Assembly: GCF_007004725.1 (NCBI RefSeq)
Contig: NZ_ML660160.1
Location: 1 to 64,000 of the forward strand
Source of the DNA: Aliikangiella coralliicola
GTDB lineage: Bacteria > Pseudomonadota > Gammaproteobacteria > Enterobacterales > Kangiellaceae
Length of the DNA stretch: 64,000 nucleotides
Reading direction: 5' to 3'
Of this stretch, positions 42,601-52,311 are shown piece after piece. The first letter of the stretch is position 1. Each line of letters opens with the position of its first letter. A program made the position numbers and the translations under genes. The notes beneath the pieces were generated by a model that saw nothing but the letters and a program-made list of their open reading frames with translations, was not told the origin of the DNA and ran no database searches.

Positions 42601-45600
42601 AAAGCTCCAGGACAGTCGGATATAGAAACACTTTCAACTAGCCCCAGTGCAGAATATTGGGTTTTAGTTCGCATGTCGACTCCTTCATCTATAGATTGAT
42701 GAACCAGGATGTCTCGTCCCCATTTGTCTTGGACAACAGTTTTGTCAGGTTGGTTTTCCCATTTCGATTCGATCACAAATCCGGTAGTGACCATCTGTGG
42801 GTTGTAGAGTGTGAGATAATCTTCTCGTGCAGGATTCGATGTAGTTGTAAGTCGATTATCTTCGTCGTATAGATAGCTCGTTGTGACCCCGTTACGAGAG
42901 TGGCTGGTAACATTGCTCATTAAGTCGAGCGTTTTAGTTTCGTTCGGTCCGAGTGGATAATCGATAGTTGATGCATGCCCGTTGACATAATCATTGTATG
43001 AAACTGCATAAGGAGAAGAGGCGGGAGCGATGCAGCTACTATCACCAGTTGCAATTGTTTGTATCATACCTTTGTTCTCACCAGCGGTAAAATAGGTGTA
43101 TCCAGTATTGATGGATACCGCTGAAGATCGGAGTTGTTTATTGCATTTTAATAAAGGTTTGTCAGTGTAGTAAGTGAATGCAGATTTTCTTAAACTGACA
43201 CCAACCGGGTATTGTTCTTCTGCTAATTGCATCAGCTCAAGAACATATTCGTCATCTTTTGTTTGTTCGTTCCATTCAAAATTCGTTGTTACTCGATTAA
43301 TATATTGGAACTTGCGTAATATACCTTGCGATTCTTGCCCCCTTACAAACCGAGCTGTATTTTCGAGCTGATTGGCGAAATAACCGGCGTAAGGTTTATA
43401 GTTAAAAGTGGTATCAATCCAGACTCCATCCTCTGATGTACTGTAACGAGTGACTAGCCTGGAGCGCTTGAAATTTTCTTCACCCTCAGTTGTAACCTGT
43501 CCGTGTCCGAATAAGTGACCATACTCCCATTCTTCGGTTCTTGATTCACCGTCATAGGTCTCTGTTTTAACCAATGGTTTGCCGATAGTGAGATTATCAT
43601 CACCCGGATCAGATAAGTCCGGACTTCTATATTGGGTTTCGCGCTGATAACCTTCTGGGCCAGTTACAGTCACATCAAACTGGTGATCATCTGAACCATT
43701 ATCGTGCTGGTAATATTGAAATTCATAGAAACCGTCGCTATGCGAGACCTTTTGGATACGAGTCTGAGTTTTGGTTTGTAAATAGCCTGCCTGACAAACT
43801 GCTGGAGGTAAAAGAGCACAAGTCTCTCGCTCATAAGGCAGTCTTTCTTTTAAGGTTACTTGAGAATAATCGAAATCGACCTGCCCACCATTTTCGACGA
43901 TTAATTTAGTGACAAAGGGGTATAAATCATTGCCTTGTAATTCAACATCGAAAATACGACTTCGTCCTGACGGTGTCGAAATTTTTCTTAAGTGAACATT
44001 GAGCTTTCCTTGGTTATTAGCGACTTGTTGGTAACTGAAATTCACTAGTGTTTTTGTTTCAGTTCCTTTTTTCATCGACAGACTACTAACGTAGTTTGAG
44101 TACGCGCCGGCATAGTCATAGTTAAATATGAGCTGGCGAGACCATGAGTCGTTCACCGTCGAGATCGCAGGTTTATTATTAGAGGACAAGGGGTAACGAT
44201 AATTAATGTACAGTTTACGTCCGTTACTCTGTTCGATTATTGTTGGGTAGTATCTGGCGCGGTTAGTAACATTGTATCTGCCGGAAGGCTCAAAAGTGAT
44301 CTTTGAACCGTTGGTAAATAACAGGTAGTACTTTCCTTCTCCAAAATCAGCATCATCTCTGGTGATTCTATTTAACCGGTCATCAATATAATGAAAAGCC
44401 CTGATTCTATTGTGTTGTACGCAACTGTGTGTTTGGCCTGGAGCACAAACTGGTCCCGGAAATTGATTGAGTAAAACATCATCAGTGAAATGACTGTCTG
44501 TGTAAAATGGACGCTCGTTACCGGTGGAGTCAATATAAAAAACTCTTTCACTAGTTAGTTTATGAATCGTATCGTTTTCAGATGTGAGATAGGCTGCTTC
44601 GATGCTTATGTAACCGTAGCCAAGATACCAACCTACGCCCAGCTGACCGTCAATGTCGATATCTGCACTTGCTGATCCATCTTCTACATAGTTTCTGTTT
44701 GGAGCAATATAGTGTGGCGCTACTTGCAAGAGGCCTTCACCTACGGAGGGCCCATCCAACTGTATTTTACCGGTAAACTCATTGATCGACGTGTATGGCG
44801 CGTTGGCTGTAATACCTAGGGAGTTTGAGCTGCTGGTAAAAGGAGATATTTCTCCAGTCTTATTACTCGACTGACTATCTTCATAACAGAAAGTCCTAAT
44901 TTCCGACCAATCACTCGGCACCATACCCGAAGCTTCCGCGCGGACCTTCCAGTCATAGCAACCAGATGCCGTTAACTCAGAACCAGTATAAGTATTAGTC
45001 GTTGGCAGTGGTTCTGGATCATAAATCAGTGTTGAATTTTGCGTGACGTGTAGCCGATAATTTTCCGCGCCGCTAACTGGATTCCAGGAAAAAGTCGGCG
45101 TCGTATCAGTGATATTTCCACCCGGTGAGAGATTAAGCGGAACCGATAAAACTGCCGCACTTTCATCCACACAAATTGACTGCTGCGTCCATAGGCCATG
45201 TTCTGCATAATTGAGATAGCCTCTGACTTGCCACACATAACATTCACCATCGCTCAGTGCTTTTTGGGCGGGTAATGTGTAGTTGTTAGTGGTGATATTT
45301 TGAATTTTATGCAGCAGTTGATTACCGCTCAAAATTTCAAGATTATAATATTCAGCATTGGCCAACGCATCCCAGGAGAAATTCGGAGTTGTGTCATTGA
45401 TTGTGCCCTGCGGAGTCAAGCCTGTCGGCGCACTGATAGGGTCAACTACACAGAATTGTTCTGGTGTTGACCACGAACTGGAAGGGGCGAGAGAGCTGTG
45501 TGCTCTGACTCTCCAGTGATAACACTCATCTCTGGGTAATGTACTGCTTGTTACGTGAGTTTGAGTCACTGTGTTCTGAAAAACGACCGATGATGTTGAA

Positions 45601-47564
45601 TCGTTGGTTACTTCGATCTCGTAGGTTTCAGCGCCTGAGGAGTTTGACCAGGAAAATCTTGGCGTTGTATCTGCGGTGTTACCTGTTGGAGAAACCAGAA
45701 TTGGTGTTGAAAGTTGTGTCGAGCTTGTCACACAGATTTGTTTTTCTGCCCAGAGGCCATGCTCACTAGCATTAAGGTGAGCACGTACACTCCATTCATA
45801 ACACTGTCCTGCGGTCAAAGCTTGATTGGCCGCCAGTTGGTATTGGGAAGCGGCGAGATGTTGAATGTAAGCTATCTGGGTGCCATTTTGCCTGATTTGT
45901 AAATTGTAGTAAGTGGCATTGTCTACCGAGTTCCAGTTAAGTAATGGTGTGGTGTCGGTGATATTACCCTCTGGCGTTAACCCGTTTGGCTGGCCGATTG
46001 GCGGAATAATGCAGAATGATTTTGTCGCAGACCAGTTACTCGATGGCGCCTGAGAACTTTCTGCGCGCACACGCCAGTTATAACATTGGTCGACGGTGAG
46101 CGTCGCGCCAATGTGAAAAGTCGCGCTAGTGATCGGCATCGGGTTATAAACTAGTGTGTTGCCTTGCTTAACTTCTAATCGATAACTTTCCGCGCCGGAA
46201 GAGTTGCTCCATGAAAAACGCGGTGTGGTATCGGTTGTATCACCCGATGGATTGAGAGTGACCGGGGTTGGCAATGGGGTTGAGCTGGTAATGCAAATCT
46301 GTTTTTCTGCCCAAAGGCCATGTTCGCTCGCATTAAGATGAGCTCTAACGCGCCATTCATAACATTGGCCAGCAGTGAGCGCCTGGTTTGAGGATAACTG
46401 TAATTGGGTGTTGGTCAGATGCTGAAAGTATTCAACCTGAGTGCCATTTCTGGAGATTTGCAGATTGTAGTAGGTTGCGTTATCAACCGGATTCCAGTTA
46501 AACAGCGGTGTGGTGTCAGTAATGCTGCCTTGAGGTGTTAATCCGTTTGGTTGGCCGATTGGCGGAATAATGCAAAAGGATTTCTCGGTAGACCAGTTGC
46601 TCGAAGGTGCTTGAGAGCTTTCTGCTCTAACACGCCAGGAATAACACTGGTCGACATTCAGCGCTGCGCCAATGTGAAAAGTTGACGAAGTGACCGGGGC
46701 TGGGTTGTAAACCAAAGTACTACCTTGTTTAACTTCCAATCGATAACTTTCTGCACCGGAAGAAGCACTCCATGAAAAGCGAGGTGTTGTATCCGTTGTA
46801 TTGCCCGATGGGTTGAGGGTTATCGGTGTTGGCAGTGGTGTTGCGCTGGTTATGCAAAATTGCTTTTCGGCCCAAAGTCCATGTTCGCTAGCGTTAAGGT
46901 GAGCCCTGACGCGCCATTCATAACATTGACCTGCAGTTAATGCCTGGCTTGCGGACAATTGATATTGAGAGGCGGAAAGATGTTGAATGTACTCAATCTG
47001 CGTACCATTTCTGGTGATCTGCAGATTGTAGTAGGTAGCGTTGTCCACTGGATCCCAATCAAATAAAGGGGTGGTATCGGTAGTGCTGCCTTCTGGCTCC
47101 ATTCCCGTTGGCTGAGCAATGGGTGGAACAACGCAAAAAGACTGACTGTTCGACCAGGCGCCGGGAGAAGATTGACTACTTTCCGCCCGCACACGCCAGG
47201 TATAACATTGATCGACAGTGAGAGCAGCGCCAGTGTGAAAAGTAGACGACGTCACTGGTTCTGGATCGTAAACCAGCGTGCTGCCTTGTTTGACTTCCAG
47301 TCGATAATTTTCAGCGCCGGTGACATTGGACCATGAAAAACGAGGTGTCGTATCGGTAGTGTCTGAAGTTGGGTGGAGTGGAATCGGTGTGCCTAACGAT
47401 GAAGCGCGTTGCTCTCCGCCTTCGCCTATTTTTCCGTTAATGTAAAAAAAATAAAGATCGCTGGTTTGGTGATTTTTTGCAAAAACATTAATACTCGCAA
47501 ATAAAACCAAAACGGTGCATAAAGAAAAGAATAGAATGTTGGAGCGAGAAGATTTTGTTCTCAT
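39699..47564 (-). CDS. RHS-repeat polymorphic toxin with Fn3-like repeats and Hint domain
   Basis: This 2621-residue exported giant has a signal peptide (about 1-29) and nine Fn3-like modules of about 90 residues (58-895). A long RHS/YD shell follows (about 910-2300), ending in the core motif D-P-T-G-L-N-P (about 2303). Next come a Hint/pretoxin self-cleavage domain (about 2394-2524: C-S-F-T-Q-D-T-E-V-L to W-V-H-N-C, with E-E-H-P-F-Y) and a 97-residue C-terminal tip. The shell normally encloses the tip, which is released as the toxin. The ATG follows GAGGTAAAG. With no VgrG or PAAR nearby, export by Sec with surface display is likely. The gene is divergent from a hybrid sensor. Confidence 0.92.
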   Translation of the reverse strand: MRTKSSRSNILFFSLCTVLVLFASINVFAKNHQTSDLYFFYINGKIGEGGEQRASSLGTPIPLHPTSDTTDTTPRFSWSNVTGAENYRLEVKQGSTLVYDPEPVTSSTFHTGAALTVDQCYTWRVRAESSQSSPGAWSNSQSFCVVPPIAQPTGMEPEGSTTDTTPLFDWDPVDNATYYNLQITRNGTQIEYIQHLSASQYQLSASQALTAGQCYEWRVRAHLNASEHGLWAEKQFCITSATPLPTPITLNPSGNTTDTTPRFSWSASSGAESYRLEVKQGSTLVYNPAPVTSSTFHIGAALNVDQCYSWRVRAESSQAPSSNWSTEKSFCIIPPIGQPNGLTPQGSITDTTPLFNWNPVDNATYYNLQISRNGTQVEYFQHLTNTQLQLSSNQALTAGQCYEWRVRAHLNASEHGLWAEKQICITSSTPLPTPVTLNPSGDTTDTTPRFSWSNSSGAESYRLEVKQGNTLVYNPMPITSATFHIGATLTVDQCYNWRVRAESSQAPSSNWSATKSFCIIPPIGQPNGLTPEGNITDTTPLLNWNSVDNATYYNLQIRQNGTQIAYIQHLAASQYQLAANQALTAGQCYEWSVRAHLNASEHGLWAEKQICVTSSTQLSTPILVSPTGNTADTTPRFSWSNSSGAETYEIEVTNDSTSSVVFQNTVTQTHVTSSTLPRDECYHWRVRAHSSLAPSSSWSTPEQFCVVDPISAPTGLTPQGTINDTTPNFSWDALANAEYYNLEILSGNQLLHKIQNITTNNYTLPAQKALSDGECYVWQVRGYLNYAEHGLWTQQSICVDESAAVLSVPLNLSPGGNITDTTPTFSWNPVSGAENYRLHVTQNSTLIYDPEPLPTTNTYTGSELTASGCYDWKVRAEASGMVPSDWSEIRTFCYEDSQSSNKTGEISPFTSSSNSLGITANAPYTSINEFTGKIQLDGPSVGEGLLQVAPHYIAPNRNYVEDGSASADIDIDGQLGVGWYLGYGYISIEAAYLTSENDTIHKLTSERVFYIDSTGNERPFYTDSHFTDDVLLNQFPGPVCAPGQTHSCVQHNRIRAFHYIDDRLNRITRDDADFGEGKYYLLFTNGSKITFEPSGRYNVTNRARYYPTIIEQSNGRKLYINYRYPLSSNNKPAISTVNDSWSRQLIFNYDYAGAYSNYVSSLSMKKGTETKTLVNFSYQQVANNQGKLNVHLRKISTPSGRSRIFDVELQGNDLYPFVTKLIVENGGQVDFDYSQVTLKERLPYERETCALLPPAVCQAGYLQTKTQTRIQKVSHSDGFYEFQYYQHDNGSDDHQFDVTVTGPEGYQRETQYRSPDLSDPGDDNLTIGKPLVKTETYDGESRTEEWEYGHLFGHGQVTTEGEENFKRSRLVTRYSTSEDGVWIDTTFNYKPYAGYFANQLENTARFVRGQESQGILRKFQYINRVTTNFEWNEQTKDDEYVLELMQLAEEQYPVGVSLRKSAFTYYTDKPLLKCNKQLRSSAVSINTGYTYFTAGENKGMIQTIATGDSSCIAPASSPYAVSYNDYVNGHASTIDYPLGPNETKTLDLMSNVTSHSRNGVTTSYLYDEDNRLTTTSNPAREDYLTLYNPQMVTTGFVIESKWENQPDKTVVQDKWGRDILVHQSIDEGVDMRTKTQYSALGLVESVSISDCPGALKFCARRTMTYDVYGRIKTTNVLNADSSILRQMEYDYVRLSNGHMKTINKQREGSTGAWVVKTKIVDLLGRVVFAATENDSTSFSYTRDSETGGIKRTINPSGGQPRTITYDWLGSTIRETHPEIEGNITYEYDERNLLKKVSGSGYKYHYQYDQLGRLIQKNCERNNSIQTCEKYEFDSSNRLILAEVFNTSETGSDWLKQHNELFDPMNKPVKVKLEIDIDGNGTSPTRSFTTTYGYNSLGQINTITYPNSSNKVDYQYSFNGAQKSVKWTSNKITKNVVDISFNPLGLISTLTYSDQTNTQGGNAVWSYDAIGRMLSSSLNLQQLSNDIEFKRASPEYSIANVTYNNHGSINSYTREDKLYTQPTDFSFGYSTTNELTSLTVGQHSINYNYDTYGNLTSRGELNTGLLTIPKLTTQYSSGNPYQNDSWTYNDEGQVTRDGMYEYSFNRLGRTHSIRAMSKSGNEQRYLYDSIGHRVATIKEDEVIYSVRDLDGTVLSEFKYQLANGIETQLQQNRKDFLYQNSRILLTSDADKGNETYYLDRLGSPAVTWSDSEVKHHEYSPYGMSMLSAPSHIGPGGYTGHEADSTGLTYMKARYQDPNFARFLVPDPARDFNPYNPGSYNLYQYTRNNPVNATDPTGLNPWLLLKVYDAADAVATFVDTAHTAYIRQKVYGDGGEWLMKEGLAKAGEKATEKLLFGSASNAVGLLKKGRKQFKKRNKNRRKVGDCSFTQDTEVLSIEGRKAFSKLKIGDLVYSRDESDNGTAGWRKILGIYSKEHEQVIHLTLENKIGMQEQITTTEEHPFYVENKGWVTADKLIVGHLLSSVNNTVLKVVDIQWENQPQFMWNIDVEDLDTYYVGELNTWVHNCEKDYPNLGATNIEIDDNGMAYVDIETMYAAEVGDFKELTEDLLDQGARKATIRTGDVVNEELRDRLDRALSSGKKFLGGTVEPDDETGGYIITTILD
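39702..39992 (-). other. C-terminal toxin tip of the RHS protein
   Basis: The 97 residues after the Hint domain (2525-2621) are the variable tip. They are acidic, mixed alpha/beta, with I-E-T-M-Y-A-A-E-V-G-D-F-K-E-L-T, then A-R-K-A-T-I-R-T-G and G-K-K-F-L-G-G-T. No nuclease, deaminase or ADP-ribosyltransferase motif is visible to me. The activity is unknown. Confidence 0.6.
39993..40385 (-). other. Hint (pretoxin) self-processing domain
   Basis: Residues 2394-2524 start at Cys in C-S-F-T-Q-D-T-E-V, contain G-D-L-V-Y-S-R-D, the block-B-like T-T-T-E-E-H-P-F-Y-V and end W-V-H-N-C, as in Hint domains that cut at their N- and/or C-terminal edges. It stands between the shell and the tip. Confidence 0.85.
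44880..47393 (-). repeat. nine Fn3-like repeats, alternating A and B types
   Basis: The repeats run A-B-A-B-A-B-A-B-A. Type A has T-D-T-T-P-R-F-S-W-S and A-E-x-Y-R-L-E-V; type B has T-D-T-T-P-L-F-x-W, N-A-T-Y-Y-N-L-Q-I and A-H-L-N-A-S-E-H-G-L-W. The middle pairs are nearly identical at DNA level, over about 560 bases per pair, so unequal exchange or copy-number change is likely. Confidence 0.85.
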
Positions 47565-48061
47565 TTTCTTTACCTCAGGTCAAATGATTGGCAGCCATAA
47601 ATCATGTCAATCGGTTGTCTGTCATAGATTCGCTCAACTTTTTTTGAGAGAACTTAATCATGACAATTCAGCACATCAGTCAATGCGCGCAGTTACCCTG
47701 TTAGTTTGCGTGATGATCAATCGATTGAGTGAGTCGACAAAGGACAGATACTTGCCTGAAGACGTCGGTTAATTGACTTGATAGGACTAAACCTTATCCA
47801 GGTGGGACAAAATGAATGATGTTAATTAATGAGTTTGATGATTTTTTTTATTGAAAAGCTTTATTTCGCTAGCCTGTGGTCGTTTCAATATTTTATCTAT
47901 ACACATATATGATGAATTCCATTAGTATCTGTTGAGTCAGGGGCTGATTTTCTAAAGATCAACAGGCTCTGGCTTATTCACAAAAACCTGCTCAATAATT
48001 TCAATTTAATGCGATTTACAGTATTCATTTTGAAAGACACACATTTTGAAAGACACATATT
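47565..48061. other. intergenic region between RHS toxin and hybrid sensor
   Basis: About 500 bases lie between divergent starts. No gene is convincing. The toxin ribosome site GAGGTAAAG sits at its left end. A 16-base tandem repeat starts at 48026. Confidence 0.35.
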
Positions 48062-48073
48062 TTGAAGGACATT
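48026..48073 (+). repeat. three 16-base tandem repeats at a start codon
   Basis: CATTTTGAAAGACACA occurs twice (48026-48041, 48042-48057), and a variant follows at 48058-48073. The TTG start of the hybrid sensor lies in the third copy, so copy number could alter spacing and translation. Confidence 0.85.
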
Positions 48074-51000
48074 CTGGAAAAAAATATTATCCCAATTGTC
48101 GTTGCTGCTTTATCGCTATTGGTATGGCCAGAGTTAGCTCTATCAAACGGCAGGTTTGAAACTCTGTGGCTTGAACAGGGCCTTCCTGGCAGAACAGTGT
48201 GGGCTCTTGAACAAGATGAGCAAGGGTTTATCTGGATAGCTACCGAAAATGGGCTAGCCAGATATGACGGCCACAAGATGAGAGTTTTTCAGTCTGACCC
48301 GGATGATAGTTCAACTTTATCTGATTTTTCACTTCGTTCACTAAAAGCAGGCCAAGATAACCAGCTTTGGATTGGTACCCATGAAGGCGGGTTAAACCGT
48401 TATGATCCACTGACAGAAACATTCACTCGCTTTACGTATAGAGCCGATGATCAGGAAAGCATTCGATCCAATAAAATTACTGCACTTGAGTACAGTCGAG
48501 ATGGCGGTCTATGGGTTGGCACCGATAACGGGCTCGATCGATTTGATCCAGTAAAACAAAAGTTCAATCGGATTGAACTAAAAGCAAGTTATCTGAATAA
48601 AAATGCGGTGCAACCTGCGCAGCCAGAAAGTCATTTCAAAGGTTTACCCATTCATGCGTTAGAGCAGTCTCGGTCTGGCACTTTGTGGATTAGCACCAAT
48701 GAAGGAGTTATTGTTTACGATCATAATAAGGATCAAGTGACGCCTTTTACCTTAATGGAAGGTCACTCGGTTGTTCGGGTCATTCACGAGGCAACAGATG
48801 GGAAAATCTGGTTTGGAACGGCCGGGCAAGGATTATATTTTTACGATCCTCAGCGAAGTCGTTTGCAGACATTCGATTCGATAAAAACGCCGATGATCTT
48901 GTCGATATCATCAGATAAATTTGGCAACGTGTGGGTTGGGACTTTTGAACAAGGACTTTACCGCATCGATAGTGAAAATATAGTAACCAATTATCGCTAC
49001 GATAAGCACAACACTCATTCATTTGGTGATAATTTCGCTATTTCATTGTTGGTTGATAACAGTGGCACACTCTGGGCGGGGACTTTCAGTGCCGGGGTGA
49101 GCCGGCTGGATATTGGTAGTCTTAACTTCGGATTGCACAATGATAATGCCGATAGCGTGAGTTGTTTGCCTAGCCCCTCAATCTACGCGGTTCGGCAGGA
49201 TAAAGAAAATAACCTCTGGATTGCATCAGAAAGTGGGCTGGTTTACTACAATCGACGCAATGGAGAATGCAAAGTTTATCAACACAATAAAACCAATCAC
49301 CAATCGTTAGCTGACAATATTGTGCTCTCTCTTCACTTTGACAATGATGAAGTTCTTTGGGTTGGCAGCAGAACCGCTTATCACCGATTTAACCGTCAAG
49401 CTGAAACTTTTGAAAGATTCAAAATAAAAAATAATAATGAACCAACATATTCAATTACTGAAGATGCTGATGGTAAGTTATGGCTGGCGGGAGAATCTGG
49501 CTTATTTATTCGAGATAAAAAAAGTGGAGAATTAACGCAGGTTACCGGCTCAGATACTGTTCTGAACCAAACAGGTGCGCTTTCGGTTTTGTTTGGCCAA
49601 GAGGGGATTGTGTGGGTCGCTACTAAAAAAGGATTGGCGAAATTTGATCGGAATTCCGGCGAATTCAACTTTGTCACAAAAGTGAACCCGGTTTTGTCAG
49701 CAGAGGTTGGCGCCATGTTCCTTGACCACAAAAATATTCTCTGGTTGGGGTTGAACTACAAAGGCTTATTTGCTTTTGATACTCGTGCCAACACAATAAA
49801 AAATTTCGCGGATGTTAAGCTGCCTGTCAATAATCGATTTGGGGCGATATTACCTGGGAAGCCGGGAGAACTCTGGATCAGCAGTGATAAAGGGTTAGTT
49901 AAATTTAATACGCATGAGCAAGTTTCACACCGCTTTGATACTAGAGATGGTTTACAAAGTAATTCTTTTATTCGCGGTTCGTCCTTTCGTGCCGCAGATG
50001 GCGAATTATTTTTCGGTGGGCGAAGAGGATTCAACGCGTTTTTTCCTTCAAAAGTCAGCCTGAATGCCGTTTCGCCTCAAACCGTGATTACACAATTTTA
50101 TCGGTTTAATAAACCGGTAAAGGTCAAGTCTGACCTCGCTGATTTTTCTCTCGCTGCGCCGATTTCTCTGACGGATAATTTATTTCTTTCTCATAGAGAC
50201 TCGGATATTAGTTTCGAGTTTTCCGCACTTCATTATGCTGATCCGCAACGCAATACCTATGCTTATAAAATGGAAGGTTATGATCAGGAATGGAACTATA
50301 CTTCTGTTAGGCTTGCGACCTACACGAATCTCTTCGCTGGTGATTATGTGTTTAAAGTTAAATCTGCCAATAAGGACGGTATTTGGAGTGAACAAACCAA
50401 AGAACTGACAATCTCAATACAGTCTGCGCCATGGTTCAGTTGGTGGGCCTTTTCATTGTATTTTCTTATGTTAATACTAAGTATTTATGCCCTGATTCAC
50501 GTGCGCACTGCAGCGGCAAAACGCCGTGCAAATTTACTAAGCCTGGAAGTCAAACAGCGTACCTCTGAAATTAAAGAAAAAAACCAGGTTATTGAAGGAT
50601 TGCTCGCCCGAAAAAACGAATTATTTGCGAATGTGTCCCACGAATTTAGAACACCATTAACATTAATATTGGGTCCCGTCCAAGCTTTAATAAAACAGTT
50701 ACCTGATGGTGAAGCGAAACAGCAATTATCGATTGTTAAACGAAATGCTAATCGGTTGGTTGGCATGGTTGATCAGTTGTTAATACTGGCGAAGTTAAGT
50801 AAGCATTCCGAAGAAAAGTTTTTGCCGCAGCCGTTGGAGCCTATTCTAAATTTTCTGGTAGAGTCTTTTCAGTCTGTTGCCGATGAGAAAAGTATTCAGC
50901 TATGGTTAGAGAGTGGTGAGAACAATGATAAGGAAAGTGTTCGAGACACTATTGTCAAGGCGACTCCAGATTCTATTGAGACTGTTATCGGAAATTTGAT

Positions 51001-52180
51001 CTCAAACGCGCTTAAATATACACCGCGTGGTGGACAGGTGAAGATCCGCACAAGCTTAAACGCCGATACAGTTTCAATTGATGTGATTGATTCCGGGCCA
51101 GGTATTAGCGAAGATGAGCTGCAATTTATATTCGATCGTTTTACCCGGTTAAAACGTAATCAAAACACGCCGGGAACAGGGCTCGGCTTATCAGTCGTGA
51201 AGCAGGTGCTTGAATTTCAGCGGGCTGAAATCAAAGTCAATAGTCAGGTTGGTCGCGGCACTACATTTTCGGTGCGTTGGCCGCTGGATTTAAATTCAGT
51301 TTCTAACTCAAGTGTTCGACCAGTTAGCACAACGGTTAATCAATTAGTCAGTTCAATCAATGAAGAAGTCAATTCTCAACAATTACCAGTTGACCTAAAA
51401 GAGACCGATGCAAAAGACAAATCAGAATCAGTTTTAATCGTCGATGACAATCCCGATATGCGTTTATTTATTTCTCAATCTTTAAGTCGTTATCACTGTT
51501 TATTCGCAAGTGATGGGCAAGAAGGGGTGGCGAAGGCTCTCACAGAAGTTCCAGATCTAATCGTCTGTGATTTGATGATGCCCGGGCTTGACGGGTTTCA
51601 GGTTTGTCGGGTGATTCGTTCCGACGAACGTACCTCCCATATTCCAATCGTTTTGTTAACGGCTAAAGGAGATGAAGAAAGCCGATTGAAAGGATGGCAA
51701 GAGCAAGTCGACGAGTTTTTGACCAAACCTTTTAATAGCCGAGAACTGGAATTGCGAGTAAGAAACATTCTGATTTTGCGGGATATTCGCAAAAATAAGC
51801 TTGGCCATCAGGTGGCCCAGGGTAATAACAAGCAAGATTTGCAGTTGTCGAAAATTGACCAGAAGTTTATCGATAAACTGGATCAATTGTTAGAAAAGAA
51901 TTTTGCTGACCCTGGGTTCGATAGAGCGCAAATGGCGAAATCAATGGCGGTGAGCGAGCGTCAACTTCAACGAAAACTGAAAGCCTTGATTAACTTTAAT
52001 CCGAGTGATTATGTTCGAGAGTTTCGCCTGAGAAAAGCGACCAAATTACTCGTTGATGGAAATCAGATTGCGGTTGTTTCTGATCGCTGCGGTTTTGTAT
52101 CTAATGCGCATTTTTCTCGTTGTTTCAAAGCGCAATATGGCATGTCGCCCAAGCAGTACAAAGAAACAGGAAAGGTATAG
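48062..52180 (+). CDS. hybrid two-component sensor/AraC regulator (HTCS) 1
   Basis: This 1372-residue one-protein signalling system spans the inner membrane. A signal segment (about 1-29) is followed by a double beta-propeller of reg-prop repeats (G-x-x-W-x-G-T-x-x-G-L-x-R-Y-D), a Y-Y-Y domain (about 700-785), a transmembrane helix (about 791-813), HisKA with intact V-S-H860-E-F-R-T-P-L, HATPase (N-A-L-K-Y-T, D-S-G-P-G-I, G-T-G-L-G-L-S), a receiver with D1170 and an AraC helix-turn-helix (about 1270-1368). Such proteins sense sugars or peptides in the periplasm and switch neighbouring uptake genes. The TTG start is supported only by the signal segment. A terminator follows. Confidence 0.92.
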   Translation: MKDILEKNIIPIVVAALSLLVWPELALSNGRFETLWLEQGLPGRTVWALEQDEQGFIWIATENGLARYDGHKMRVFQSDPDDSSTLSDFSLRSLKAGQDNQLWIGTHEGGLNRYDPLTETFTRFTYRADDQESIRSNKITALEYSRDGGLWVGTDNGLDRFDPVKQKFNRIELKASYLNKNAVQPAQPESHFKGLPIHALEQSRSGTLWISTNEGVIVYDHNKDQVTPFTLMEGHSVVRVIHEATDGKIWFGTAGQGLYFYDPQRSRLQTFDSIKTPMILSISSDKFGNVWVGTFEQGLYRIDSENIVTNYRYDKHNTHSFGDNFAISLLVDNSGTLWAGTFSAGVSRLDIGSLNFGLHNDNADSVSCLPSPSIYAVRQDKENNLWIASESGLVYYNRRNGECKVYQHNKTNHQSLADNIVLSLHFDNDEVLWVGSRTAYHRFNRQAETFERFKIKNNNEPTYSITEDADGKLWLAGESGLFIRDKKSGELTQVTGSDTVLNQTGALSVLFGQEGIVWVATKKGLAKFDRNSGEFNFVTKVNPVLSAEVGAMFLDHKNILWLGLNYKGLFAFDTRANTIKNFADVKLPVNNRFGAILPGKPGELWISSDKGLVKFNTHEQVSHRFDTRDGLQSNSFIRGSSFRAADGELFFGGRRGFNAFFPSKVSLNAVSPQTVITQFYRFNKPVKVKSDLADFSLAAPISLTDNLFLSHRDSDISFEFSALHYADPQRNTYAYKMEGYDQEWNYTSVRLATYTNLFAGDYVFKVKSANKDGIWSEQTKELTISIQSAPWFSWWAFSLYFLMLILSIYALIHVRTAAAKRRANLLSLEVKQRTSEIKEKNQVIEGLLARKNELFANVSHEFRTPLTLILGPVQALIKQLPDGEAKQQLSIVKRNANRLVGMVDQLLILAKLSKHSEEKFLPQPLEPILNFLVESFQSVADEKSIQLWLESGENNDKESVRDTIVKATPDSIETVIGNLISNALKYTPRGGQVKIRTSLNADTVSIDVIDSGPGISEDELQFIFDRFTRLKRNQNTPGTGLGLSVVKQVLEFQRAEIKVNSQVGRGTTFSVRWPLDLNSVSNSSVRPVSTTVNQLVSSINEEVNSQQLPVDLKETDAKDKSESVLIVDDNPDMRLFISQSLSRYHCLFASDGQEGVAKALTEVPDLIVCDLMMPGLDGFQVCRVIRSDERTSHIPIVLLTAKGDEESRLKGWQEQVDEFLTKPFNSRELELRVRNILILRDIRKNKLGHQVAQGNNKQDLQLSKIDQKFIDKLDQLLEKNFADPGFDRAQMAKSMAVSERQLQRKLKALINFNPSDYVREFRLRKATKLLVDGNQIAVVSDRCGFVSNAHFSRCFKAQYGMSPKQYKETGKV

Positions 52181-52241
52181 TTGAGTAGCAGTTGTTGATT
52201 GCGAGAATGGATTAACAATGGCAAATGAACTTAAACGTTTT

Positions 52242-52281
52242 AACTAACCGAAGTTCTACTGAATTGGAACTTCGGTTGGTT
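52242..52281. terminator. stem-loop terminator after HTCS 1
   Basis: AACCGAAGTTC (52246-52256) pairs with GAACTTCGGTT (52267-52277), extended outward to 15 pairs with one wobble. Short T-runs occur on both sides, suiting the convergent genes here. Confidence 0.65.
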
Positions 52282-52311
52282 TACTAAAGGTGGTCAAAAT
52301 TTTTTAATGGT

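Noticed and set aside
40401-47194. Many open frames on both strands inside the RHS gene
   Set aside because: They lack ribosome sites and domain content and are shadows of the 2621-residue frame.
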